Under the pieces are notes generated by a model that made no database searches, was not told the DNA's origin, and saw nothing but the letters and a program-made list of their open reading frames with translations. The translations under genes and the position numbers were made by a program. From the NCBI RefSeq assembly GCF_018812025.1, contig NC_063050.1, forward strand, positions 13,495,037 through 13,559,036: a stretch of 64,000 nucleotides of DNA, given 5' to 3'. The DNA is from Megalobrama amblycephala (Eukaryota > Chordata > Actinopteri > Cypriniformes > Xenocyprididae). This document shows, piece by piece, positions 23,579-34,614 of the stretch; position 1 is the first letter of the stretch, and every line of letters starts with the position of its first letter.

Positions 23579-26500
23579 ATGTCGGCCCAGGCGCAGATGA
23601 GAGCCATGCTGGACCAGCTCATGGGAACCAGCAGAGATGGTGAGTGTTTCTTTCATTCTCATCAAATCGAAACTAAACCATATACTTGATTCAGTCTGAG
23701 ATTCGTTCCTTCAAACTCGTTGTTTTATACTCAAATATGATCTGTCTGACTGATCTGTGTTAAAGAGTCACGATTTCATTTGATTCATGGTTCTCGTGAT
23801 TTGCTTAAATCGTTTGATGTCATTGAAATCATTGGTTTGATTGACGGGGATCACGTCTTATTGATTATTTCCATGTTATTCTGCTTTTTGATGGCCATGA
23901 TTTGGTAAACACCATTATTGTTTCTCATGTCGTTGACTTGATTTGATTAAAAATCATGTATCTTATGATTTTGTCTGTAAGTATTTGATATACATGTTAT
24001 TTATCATGATAATCGTGATTGTTATGATTCATTTGCCATGATGAGAATCATGAATTGAGGGAAATCATGGTTTGGTTGACATGATACCATAATTCTGAAT
24101 TGCATTATTCTTCTTTAGGGGACATGATTGGTTGAAACATTTTCATGAATTCGTTGTCATGACTGTGTTATTCTCTTTTTTCCTTTGGTTGATAACCATT
24201 ATTGTCATGGTTCATATGATTTTGTTGGCTTGTTTTAAAGGATTAGTTCACTTTCAAATGAAAATTAGCCCAAGCTTTACTCACCCTCAAGCCATCCTCG
24301 GTGTATATGACTTTCTTCCTTCTGATGAACACAATCAGAGATATATTAATAAATATCCTGACACATCCGAGCTTTATAATGGCACTGAACGGGACCAAGC
24401 TGAAGAAAGTGCATCCACCCACATCCATTCATCATAAACGTACTCCACACGGGTCTGGGGGTTAATAAGGACTTTTGTACACTTTCTTCGTAAGTTGAGT
24501 AGGGAAGGTGGTCTGGCGGAAGCTAGATATTTTATATCTAGCTTAAATAAAGTCCTTCAGAATAAAGTCCTTCAGAAGGACTTTATTAACCCCCCGGAGC
24601 CATGTGGAGTACGTTTATGATGATGGATGTGGATGGAGACACTTTCTTCAGCTCATACTCGTTGGTCCCGTTCACTGCCATTATAAAGCTCGGATGTGTC
24701 AGGATATTTATTAATATATCTCTGATTGTGTTCATCAGAAAGAAGAAAGTCATATACACCTAGGATGGCTTGAGGGTGAGTAAAGCTTGGGCTAATTTTA
24801 ATTTGAAAGTGAACTAATCCTTTAATACAAGTCATGAATTTTAGGATTAGTCTGGAATGATTTCATATCCGTCAAATTCATGGATGTAATTTAACAAGAA
24901 TTGTGCTTATGATGATTAATTTGCCCATGATTTGAGGCAATTCATGATTAACGTGATATGGTTGACAATTATTTATTTGGTGTTTATCAAATTATGACTT
25001 TGGAATCGTGATTTGATTTGTGGCGCGATTGTTTATTTCCGTTGGTGTCTCTCATTATTTATATGACATGACATGTGACTTGAGTCCCGATTTGAGGATT
25101 TTTGATGCTCATAATTTGCCCACAGGCGACACGATGCGACAGAGGATCAAGTTCACGGATGAGCGGGTGTGTAAGAGTCATCTGCTGGAGTCGTGTCCAC
25201 ATGACATACTGTCTGGAACTGTAAGTGTCTCAATAATTGTTTCGGTGGTTATGACTTTACTCATCTAAAACGTTTTTGATAACTGCAGCACTTGGTTTAT
25301 GCTTCACCACAGTTACATTATGACATCCTGCTTTGTGTTTGTGCAGCGCATGGATCTGGGCGAGTGTGTGAAGATTCATGACCTGGCTTTGAGAGCAGAT
25401 TATGAGATCGCATCTAAACAGCAGGAGTATTTCTTTGAGCTGGACGTGAGTATAATCCCTTTATATTCATCTACATTATGCTGTATGTGTGCAAAAACTT
25501 AATAAACAAACAAACTGTATGTGTGCAAACTGCTCATAATGGCTGATTGTGGCGCGTCTCCTCAGGCCGCAGAGCACCTGCAGTCCTTCATCGCAGACTG
25601 TGACCGAAGAACCGAACTGGCCAAGAAACGACTGGCCGAAACGCAGGAGGAGATCAGCGCTGAGGTGGCTGCCAAGGTAAAGAGCTGACCATGTGATCTC
25701 ACAGCAGTGGTGGGGAATCCCTGAACGCTTCTCGGCAACGCGACATTTCACTTTCAGATCATTTTCATATTGAAGTTTCACACACCTGCTTTTTGTACAC
25801 AGACTAGAAAGTAGTGAATCATGGTCCACAGCTCTGATATAAATAGGCATTTTATGAAGAAAGAAAAAGAGGATGAGCCCTTCAATGTGTCTTGTTCCAA
25901 CTTCCTGTTTCAATAGGAAATACTTAGAAACAGAAAACTCAATCTGGGTTTTTTAAAGGGACCATGTGTTATGGAAGCTTGTTACCACCACTGAATAAAA
26001 AGGGTAATTGCAAAATTCTGACTCACAATTCTGACATGATTTCTCACAATTCCAAGTTTGAGTTCATGTCTCATAATTCTTTTTTTCTCAGAATTCTGAG
26101 TTTGTTTCACAGTTCTTCTATAAACTCAGTATTCAGAGAAAAAGTCAGAATTGCAAGATGTAGATTTAGAATTCTGAAAATAAAAATCCGAATTGCGAGA
26201 TGTAAACTTGGAATTCTGAAAACAGAAGTCCAAATTGTGAGATGTAAACTTGGAATTCTGAATACAGAAGTCCGAATTGCGAGATGTAAACTCGGAATTC
26301 TGAAAACAAGTCAGAATTGTGAGACGTAAATTCAGAATTCTGAAAACAAGTCAGAATTGCGAGACTTTATCTCGGAATTCTAAAAACAGAAGTCCAAATT
26401 GTTAGATGTAAACTTGGAATTCTGAAAACAAGTCTGAATTGCGAGACGTAAACTCGGAATTCTGAAAACAAGTCAGAATTGTGAGACGTAAATTCAGAAT

Positions 26501-28076
26501 TCTGAAAACAAGTCAGAATTGCGAGATGTAAACTCGGAATTCTGAAAACAAGTCAGAATTGTGAGACGTAAATTCAGAATTCTGAAAACAAGTCAGAATT
26601 GCGAGACTTTATCTCGGAATTCTAAAAACAGAAGTCCAAATTGTTAGATGTAAACTTGGAATTCTGAAAACAAGTCCGAATTGCGAGACGTAAACTCGGA
26701 ATTCTGAAAATAAAAATCTGAATTGCGAGACGTAAACTCGGAATTCTGAAAACAAGTCAGAATTGTGAGACGTAAATTCAGAATTCTGAAAACAAGTCAG
26801 AATTGCGAGATGTAAACTCGGAATTCTGAAAACAAGTCAGAATTGTGAGACGTAAATTCAGAATTCTGAAAACAAGTCAGAATTGCGAGACTTTATCTCG
26901 GAATTCTAAAAACAGAAGTCCAAATTGTTAGATGTAAACTTGGAATTCTGAAAACAAGTCCGAATTGCGAGACGTAAACTCGGAATTCTGAAAATAAAAA
27001 TCTGAATTGCGAGATGTAAACTCGGAATTCTGAAAATAAAAATCTGAATTGTGAGACGTAAACTCGCAATTCTGAAAACAAGTCAGAATTGCGAGATGTA
27101 AACTCGGAATTCTAAAAACAGAAGTCCAAATTGTTAGATGTAAACTTGGAATTCTGAAAACAAGTCTGAATTGCGAGACGTAAACTCGGAATTCTGAAAA
27201 TAAAAATCTGAATTGCGAGACGTAAACTCGGAATTCTGAAAACAAGTCAGAATTGTGAGACGTAAATTCAGAATTCTGAAAACAAGTCAGAATTGCGAGA
27301 TGTAAACTCGGAATTCTAAAAACAGAAGTCCAAATTGTTAGATGTAAACTTGGAATTCTGAAAACAAGTCTGAATTGCGAGACGTAAACTCGGAATTCTG
27401 AAAATAAAAATCTGAATTGCGAGACGTAAACTCGGAATTCTGAAAACAAGTCAGAATTGTGAGACGTAAATTCAGAATTCTGAAAACAAGTCAGAATTGC
27501 GAGATGTAAACTCGGAATTCTGAAAATAAAAATCTGAATTGTGAGACGTAAACTCGCAATTCTGAAAACAAGTCAGAATTGCGAGATGTAAACTCGGAAT
27601 TCTAAAAACAGAAGTCCAAATTGTTAGATGTAAACTTGGAATTCTGAAAACAAGTCTGAATTGCGAGACGTAAACTCGGAATTCTGAAAATAAAAATCTG
27701 AATTGCGAGACGTAAACTCGGAATTCTGAAAACAAGTCAGAATTGTGAGACGTAAATTCAGAATTCTGAAAACAAGTCAGAATTGCGAGATGTAAACTCG
27801 GAATTCTGAAAATAAAAATCTGAATTGTGAGACGTAAACTTGGAATTCTGAAAATAAAAATCTGAATTGCAAGACGTAAACTCGGAATTCTGAAAACAAG
27901 TCAAAATTGTTAGATGTAAACTTGGAATTCTGAAAAAAAGTCTGAATTGCGAGACGTAAACTCAGAATTCTGAAAATAAAAATCTGAATTGCGAGACGTA
28001 AACTCGGAATTCTGAAAACAAGTCAGAATTGCGAGATGTAAACTCGGAATTCTGAGTAGAAAGAATTGTGATAACA

Positions 28077-28109
<33 letters not shown>

Positions 28110-29940
28110 CCATAATTTAGTTTTTCATGATCATTTGATCACCCTCTCCGACCCTTAGTATTAACATGCCTGTTTTTACTACTCTACCTTTAAGACTTCT
28201 TGACGGGTGTGTTTTGCAGGCGGAGCGTGTGCACGAGCTGAACGAGGAGATCGGGAAGCTGCTGGCGCGTGCAGAGCAGCTGGGCGGCGAGGGGAACGTG
28301 GATGAGGCTCAACAGGTGCTGGAGAAGGTGGAGAAGACGCGCACTCTGAAGAAAGAGGCAGAGGTCAGTGTAGAGTCAAAGGTGGAAATGTCATTGTTCT
28401 ATCTCTAGAACTGATTCAGATCACAAATGAAAAGTGTTCATGTTTGCAATGGCGTTATTACAGTTAATTATGCTCATCTGAACAGCGTGTTTGTGTTTAG
28501 GACATATACCGCAACTCTATGCCCGCCTCCAGCTTCCAGCAGCAGAAACTGCGAGTGTGTGAGGTTTGCTCCGCTTACCTCGGCCTCCACGACAACGACC
28601 GCCGCCTCGCCGACCACTTTGGAGGGAAACTACATCTAGGTTTCATCGAAATCCGTGAGAAACTGGATAAACTGCGGGTAAGATGGCAGCACATGGAGCT
28701 CAATCAGCCTGGTGTCGTTCAGCATCTCATAGATGAACTGCTCTGGTTTTCAGAAAGCTGTGACGGAGAAACAGGAGCGCATGCGCACGAAGAGAAGAGA
28801 GGAGCGCGACAGAGAAGAGGAGCGAGCCAGAGAGTGGGAGCTGGAGAGAGAGCGAGAACGCGAGCGTGAGCGTGAGAGGGAGCGTGAGAGAGAGCGGGAG
28901 CGCGAGAGAGACAGAGAGAGAGACCGCAGGAGGTACGTTTGTAATTAGGCCTGCAAATTGTTGAATCAGTGTTTTGAACTAATTCACTGAATTTTGAAAG
29001 AACTGACTCACATTAATGAATCATATCTATCTTTAAATCGGAGAAGCTATCAAATATTAATAAGTGTTTCATCATGAAGATTAGTCATCATCTCTTTATT
29101 CCTATCTTTTTAGGTCCAGATCCAGGAGCGGTGAGCGATATCGGTGAGGATCGTCTTTATTTCTCGTAACAGCTGTATTGCTGAAGCAAGGAAATCTCCT
29201 GTTTATGCATCTTTCTCTCTGGTTTTCAGGGAAGGAGGAAGCTCGTCCTCCCATCGCTCTCGTCGGCACCGTGAGGATGGAGAGCGGGAACGAGAGAGGG
29301 AGAGGAAACACAGACATAAAGACCGCCATCGCTCTCGTTCCCACTCGCACAGGAGCAAAAGGAAGAGGTACCAGATCGACTTCAGTTTGACCTGACCTGA
29401 CATCTTTTGTGGAGGAACCTCTTCCTTTAACTGTTACATTCGAGCAGTGAGGCATGATTTACAGTGATTGTACCATAGTGAAGGGCAGTTGTGTGTGGTA
29501 ATGAGGTAAAAATCAGTGTAAACAACAGCGTTATGACAAGATAGCAATGTTCAGTTAAAACAAATACATGTGGTGTTAAATACTGATTTACATTTTAGCG
29601 ACAGATGAATTTAAAATTAAGCATTTGAAATTATTTATAAATTATTAAATAATTAATATTTGGAATTAAATTTATTTACATTTTTAAAAAATTAAATAAA
29701 TTTGAAAAAATAATAATTTCAACTTATTTTTAAATTAAGTCTGTTATAAATGAAATTTAAATTAAGTTATTAGTTTAATTTAAATTAATTTTTGAACTAT
29801 TTTCAATAATTCTAATTTACTTTTAAAGTATTTATATTTCGAATTTAAATATGAAATTTAAATTATTTTTAAATTAATTTATATTGAAAACTTAAATTAT
29901 TAGAAATGTATTAATTTGGAATTGTATTATTTAAATGTAA

Positions 29941-30021
<81 letters not shown>

Positions 30022-30887
30022 TAACATTTTGAAATTATGAAACTATTTAAAGTAGTTTGAAATTCATTTAAAAAATTTTAATTTATGTTTGGAATTCAAA
30101 TAATATGAAATAATTTCAACTTGTTTGTAAATTTAAGTGATTTATGTTTGGAATTTAAATTCAAAACTTTTCATTAATTTGAAATTACTTTGAAATTATT
30201 TATTTATTTGGAATTTTAATATGACATTTTAAAAAATTAAGTACTTTAAATTGGACATTGAAATTATTTAAATGTATTAATTTATATTTTAAATTGTATT
30301 TAAAATAATGAACAATTAAGTAATTTAAATTCTAAATATATATTTAAAATTACCTTAAGCTATTTTAAATAACTGAAATGACTTGTTTATTTTTTCAAAA
30401 TTTATTTGTGGAATTTATATATATATAATTGATATGTGTTAAAATTATTAAATAATTTAAATTCTAAATATATATTTAAAATTTGTATTAATATTTTAAA
30501 TTATTTGAAATTCCATTTTAATGTTTTCATTTGTTTTTATATTAAATGAATTGATATATATGTGTTGTAAACATTACCAACAAAAAGTAGCATTTAATAA
30601 TAGTGCATTCCCATCTTTCCTCTGTCACACTCAGTCCGTTGCTCGTTCTGGCTAATTCCTCCAGGTCTTCGCACACCAGAGATCAGGAACAGCCTCTGCC
30701 TCAGGAGAGATGGCGGGAGAACGCCGCAGACGAGAGATGGCGGGACAACGGACGGAGGGACATGGTGGAGAGGGAGAGATCCCCCGCCTCCCCAGACATG
30801 AGCCAGATGAGAGAGCGGGAGAGATCCGTGTCGCTGGAGAGAGACCAGCGCTCCAGCTCTGAAGAGAGAGAGTCCGGAGAGATCTAG
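23579..30887 (+). CDS. luc7l: LUC7-like U1 snRNP-associated splicing factor
   Basis: Luc7 family proteins bind U1 snRNP and influence 5' splice-site choice in the nucleus. Coding exons: 23579-23639, 25126-25220, 25347-25445, 25566-25676, 28220-28363, 28501-28677, 28754-28932, 29114-29143, 29230-29367, 30665-30887; all GT/AG, 418 aa. The start MSAQAQMRAMLDQLMG is the conserved N terminus. Zinc finger 1 uses Cys36, Cys44, Cys59 and His63. A coiled coil spans about 87-165. Zinc finger 2 (VCEVCSAYLGLHDNDRRLADH) uses Cys190, Cys193, His209 and His215. From about 230 the protein is Arg-Glu and Arg-Ser rich, with a run of E-R repeats in exon 7, and ends SSSEERESGEI. Exon 8 is only 30 nt. Residues are a mix of LUC7L and LUC7L2 characters, so the paralogue name is tentative; family assignment is firm. 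Confidence 0.93.
23817..23999. repeat. Right arm of inverted repeat (luc7l intron 1)
   Basis: Partner of 22632-22813 in opposite orientation; see that entry. It lies about 180 bp after the exon 1 donor. The surrounding intron is rich in ATCATGATT-type short motifs, from 23780 to about 25010, apart from the MITE. Confidence 0.85.
24236..24824. mobile_element. Foldback MITE, family C (luc7l intron 1)
   Basis: The left end reads TTAAAGGATTAGTTCACTTT and the right end AAAGTGAACTAATCCTTTAA. Arms carry TTTACTCACCCTCAAGCCAT and its reverse complement, and the TCCTGACACATCCGAGC / GCTCGGATGTGTCAGGA pair. Another copy lies at 60271-61010. The ends closely resemble family B, so the families probably share a transposase source. 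Confidence 0.85.
26000..28070. repeat. Minisatellite of 40-42 bp units in luc7l intron 4
   Basis: About 50 tandem units, each built as AATTGCGAGA(T/C)GTAAACTC followed by GGAATTCTGAAAA then a short linker. Three linker variants alternate: ACAAGTC (about 40 bp), ATAAAAATC (about 42 bp) and CTAAAAACAGAAGTCC, the last with an AATTGTTAGATG unit. Their order repeats in blocks (the CTAAAAACAGAAGTCC variant at about 26379, 26620, 26907, 27112, 27317, 27602), giving a higher-order structure of roughly 200-290 bp. Every unit contains GAATTC. The 14-codon periodic minus-strand open frames (up to 173 aa) are a by-product. A T-tract of about 30 follows at 28080-28109. Confidence 0.93.
28080..28110. repeat. 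Poly-T tract
   Basis: About 30 consecutive T just downstream of the minisatellite in luc7l intron 4, 110 bp before the exon 5 acceptor. It could be the reverse-strand tail of a retroposed sequence or simple expansion. Confidence 0.8.
29580..30600. repeat. AT-rich tract with (TA)n microsatellite in luc7l intron 9
   Basis: About 1 kb of AATTTAAATT-type low complexity sequence, with an uninterrupted TA run at about 29945-30017. No exon or mobile-element ends are visible. The exon 10 acceptor CTCCAG lies just beyond, at 30659-30664. Confidence 0.75.
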
Positions 30888-31690
30888 AAGACGAGAATCA
30901 GATACTTTAATGCTGTAGCTACCGATCCCTGTCGCGCTCGCAGCCGGCAGTCGCAGCCTACACTGATCTGTCAATAACTGAATGGCCGTCTCATCCGGTT
31001 ACTTATACATCAGTAGAAGCTCGGCGGCTACAGAGAGGAAGCCAGTCGCAGATGTGTGTGTGAGAGAGAGAGAGAGAGAGAGTGTGTGTGAGACCAGCAT
31101 CATTATTTGAGATACAAACAACGCCTCAGAGAGCAAGAGTTACACACCTTGATCTAGTTGCTCCAAACTAGTCAGCAAACCAAAAGAACATTTGATGGAA
31201 GTATAGAGGGGAAAGAGTGCGTTTAGAAGTAGCTTATTTTTTTATCTTGGAAGATAAGGGCAGGTGGCTGAAGAAAATGCCTGCAGGAATATAAAACTAC
31301 CACTGAAGTTTTCTCTTTTCATCATTTTAAACTGGTTTCTCTGTTCATTTTTTTTTCCTTTTTTAATAATTAAAGGTCCTTAAATGACTGAAATGATTGA
31401 TTTTTGATGTGGATATTATTTTTTTCTCTCTGATTTCATTTGACATGGATATAAACTCAGAGCTGGACTGAGCTGTTAACCCCCTCACATAAACCAAACC
31501 ATCTTTTCACACATAACCGCACACGTTTTATAGCTCGGCTTACAGTTTCTCATGGTACCAGGATGTTTTCTGAGTTTCTCTTTTCCCCTTTTTATCACTC
31601 TTTGGTTTTGCGGTGTTGAGACGTTGTCTTGAAACTTCATCTTGCCTTGTCATTGTGCTATGAAATAATAAATCTGTTGCTTTCATTGTT
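30888..31690 (+). other. luc7l: luc7l 3' UTR
   Basis: Runs from the TAG stop to a likely cleavage site shortly after the AATAAA at 31667-31672, about 0.8 kb. Includes a GA run at about 31061-31082 flanked by GT repeats. No other open frame of note. Confidence 0.65.
31667..31672 (+). terminator. luc7l: luc7l polyadenylation signal
   Basis: AATAAA followed by a GT/T-rich stretch (TTGCTTTCATTGTTTACGTG), the usual arrangement of a vertebrate cleavage site. Confidence 0.65.
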
Positions 31691-32179
31691 TACGTGTTTC
31701 GGGCTTTTCGTCTTCTTGAAAGTCGTTTGAACTGATTTTCTGCTTCTGTTGAAATAAATGTCAATGTTAATAGTAGATTTGCATGAAATAACAGTTTGTG
31801 CAATGCAACAATAGTGTTAAAAGTATCATAAAGACCACTACACTTAAAAATGTTACCCTAAAAATGTGGTTACGTCTAAATTTAATACATTTTTATACAT
31901 TTTTTAAAGTCAAAAATGCTGCTTAACATCACTGAATCATCCTGAATACATTAGGTTGCACCAACCATATTAAACTTGAGGATTAAATCAGTTACAGATT
32001 GCCGCATTTTACAGTATCTGATAACAGGAAGCTAGTTTCATATTTAGTATATTTATGCGTATGTATGTAATTGCTTTTTTTTTTTTTTTTTTTATAAATA
32101 TTCCTAAGGAAAAACAATTAAAGCTATAAAGTATTTAAAACACTTTATTAATTGATATTATTAATATAATTTCTTATTC

Positions 32180-32371
32180 GTAAACGTGAGGTAATTTCTG
32201 TACGCGCGAGGGCAGCAGCGCGCGCACTACGACGGGTCGCGTCTATGTGACGTCAAGCGCGTGAACTTTGAAAATAAGCGCGAGGAGGAAGCGACGCGCG
32301 AATCAGGAGTTTTCGCTGTTTTATCGATAAACAAACAAATAAAACTAAACGCGTCTTTGATATACCTCATC
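32180..32371 (+). promoter_or_regulatory. cenpm: cenpm promoter / 5' UTR
   Basis: A CpG-rich stretch (TACGCGCGAGG, GCAGCGCGCGCAC, GTGACGTCAAGCGCG) just before the start codon, including a CRE-like TGACGTCA at about 32248-32255. The intergenic distance to the luc7l polyadenylation signal is only about 0.5-0.7 kb, head-to-tail. A T-tract lies at 32077-32093. Confidence 0.5.
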
Positions 32372-33529
32372 ATGTCGCTCCTGACGCCGTACAGTAAAGT
32401 CCCCGAGCTGAACACCGCCACTGTCCTCGTGAGTAACGCGAGTCAGATGATGTCACTGATGATGTTTATTCATTTTAATAGTTTACTTTAATATTTATCG
32501 TCTCTTTTGATAGTTGGTTGAAAATGAAGAGGAGCTTCAGTCCAAACTAGCCGACGCCATAGTGCAATGTGAGAAAGAGTTCACCGTCAATGTGTGAGTG
32601 CCAAATATCTAAAGAAACGTAAAATGTAACGTGTGTGTAACTGTTATATAAGATTTGAAGACTTCAGATGCAAAAGCCTCCACGTGCCATCTGAAATTTT
32701 CTTCTAAAATGAGCATTTTTATCAAGCTCGTATGTTTAGGTTTAGTAATTTCACTTTAATGGCAATTAATAGGTCATTTTCATTGCCATTAAAGTGAATT
32801 AACTGAACATAAACATACGAGCTTGATAAAAATGCTCGTTTTAGACGAAAATTTCAGATGGCACTTGGAGGCTTTTGCATCTGAATTCTTCATATAACGG
32901 AATGAATCGATATACCATTTTACTTTATGCAATATGTGGGTAAAATGGTCATACATGGATTTTCCCATTCAATACAATGCATCTATACACTGTATCTAAT
33001 TTGCATATTGATGTGTTCTTGGAGCAGCATGTAAAGAAAAAAGAAGTGTAATAATGGGAGTAATAATTGGCAACATTTTCATAATAATATCTAATAGTTA
33101 ATAGGAATATTGATATATAATTTATTTCACTATTCACTTGTTGTGTCTCCTAAAATGCCTGATAAACATGATTTAAGTCCTGGTCCTGATCAATGTCCTG
33201 TTTCGTTTGATTTGAAACCCCATAACATTTTCCTGAGATGTTGATTTATAACAAACAATTTGAAAATTAATCTGATTTAAATGATAATTATAAAATATTA
33301 TCATATTTCCATAAGAGTGCTAATTTTGATTTTTCAGTCATATTTAAAGACCAAAGAGTTATTGTTGTCATAGGGAAACCTCTAAAAATTTGATTTCTCT
33401 GCAAAGCCCTGAATGTGCTCTTTACTGGACATCCAGACTTAAAACTGTGACATGTATGATGTCAGAGAAAATCGCTAAAATATAATGTCCACTACAGAGG
33501 ACAGAAGTCTATTGCTGGATCCCAGGAGG

Positions 33530-33566
<37 letters not shown>

Positions 33567-34532
33567 GGCTGGGTATTGACACAATTTTCACAATTCGATT
33601 CAATTACAATTTCGATTCGATTTGATATTGATTATTTTGGATGTAGTATTTCAGTTACACTACATGGCAAATTTTCTAGAGGAAAAAAATCTCTCAACTA
33701 ATGCTGTAAACTACACATGGGAGTCAGCTGGTACTACTATAATAATATTGAAGGTTAAATTAACTTATTTTTATATAAAACACGTAAATTACACTCAATG
33801 ATGTTTTATTATAAATAAAGTTTAGAATAACATGATCATATTTCTACTCCAATTCGTTTTTTTGAAATATAAACATTTAAATCGCGGCTGTCATAACTGA
33901 TTTATTCAAACATGCATTAAATATTGAAGAACATTAAACATTATAATGAATATGTAATAGCTATTATTGCATAGCTATATTTATCAGAATGCTGCTTTCT
34001 AGAGTTCACTTTTCTAGCTGACTAATGAGTTTATGGTCAGTGAATATGTTTTTCTGAGGTAAATGTGATGTTACGCGACCTTGTTTACAAGCTGTTTTAT
34101 TGACGTCTTTCCGAGGTTGAAACACTGATTGAGCGATTACACGAGACATGATACAGATTTCAGTAAGTTGTACTGTATATTTTAACACACCTTCAGATGT
34201 TTATTCATGTTTATTTCGCGCTGTAACTGGTATTAAAGTGGAGGAGAGGATGTTCACATGCTTCTCTTTAACTGAGGCGCTAAAGCGATCTGTCACGCCA
34301 CATTAAACAGTGCCAAAACGGTATTTATTTTTTGAATCTCATAATAAGATGGACGTCATTTGAAATCTGAGACTTTGCTTCATATCAAAAGTAAAAAAGC
34401 ACAAAGATTATTGCGATTTATTGGATGGGAGGCGCTACATGTTCTGCTCATTCATCAACTGAAAACAGACTTAAGGATTTAAGAATCGATATCGGTTCGT
34501 AAAAATGAGAATCGATTAAAAGTGAGAAATAA

Positions 34533-34614
<82 letters not shown>

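Noticed and set aside
26000..28070. CRISPR-like array
   Set aside because: Units are contiguous with no unique spacers, in an intron of a vertebrate gene.
26893..28113. Minus-strand open frames of 62-173 aa with SEFRVYVSQFRFLF repeats
   Set aside because: They are produced by the 40-42 bp minisatellite lacking stop codons in that orientation, within a luc7l intron; no start context, splice logic or family match.
29102..29455. Minus-strand open frame of 117 aa in luc7l
   Set aside because: Complement of the RS-coding exons 8 and 9.
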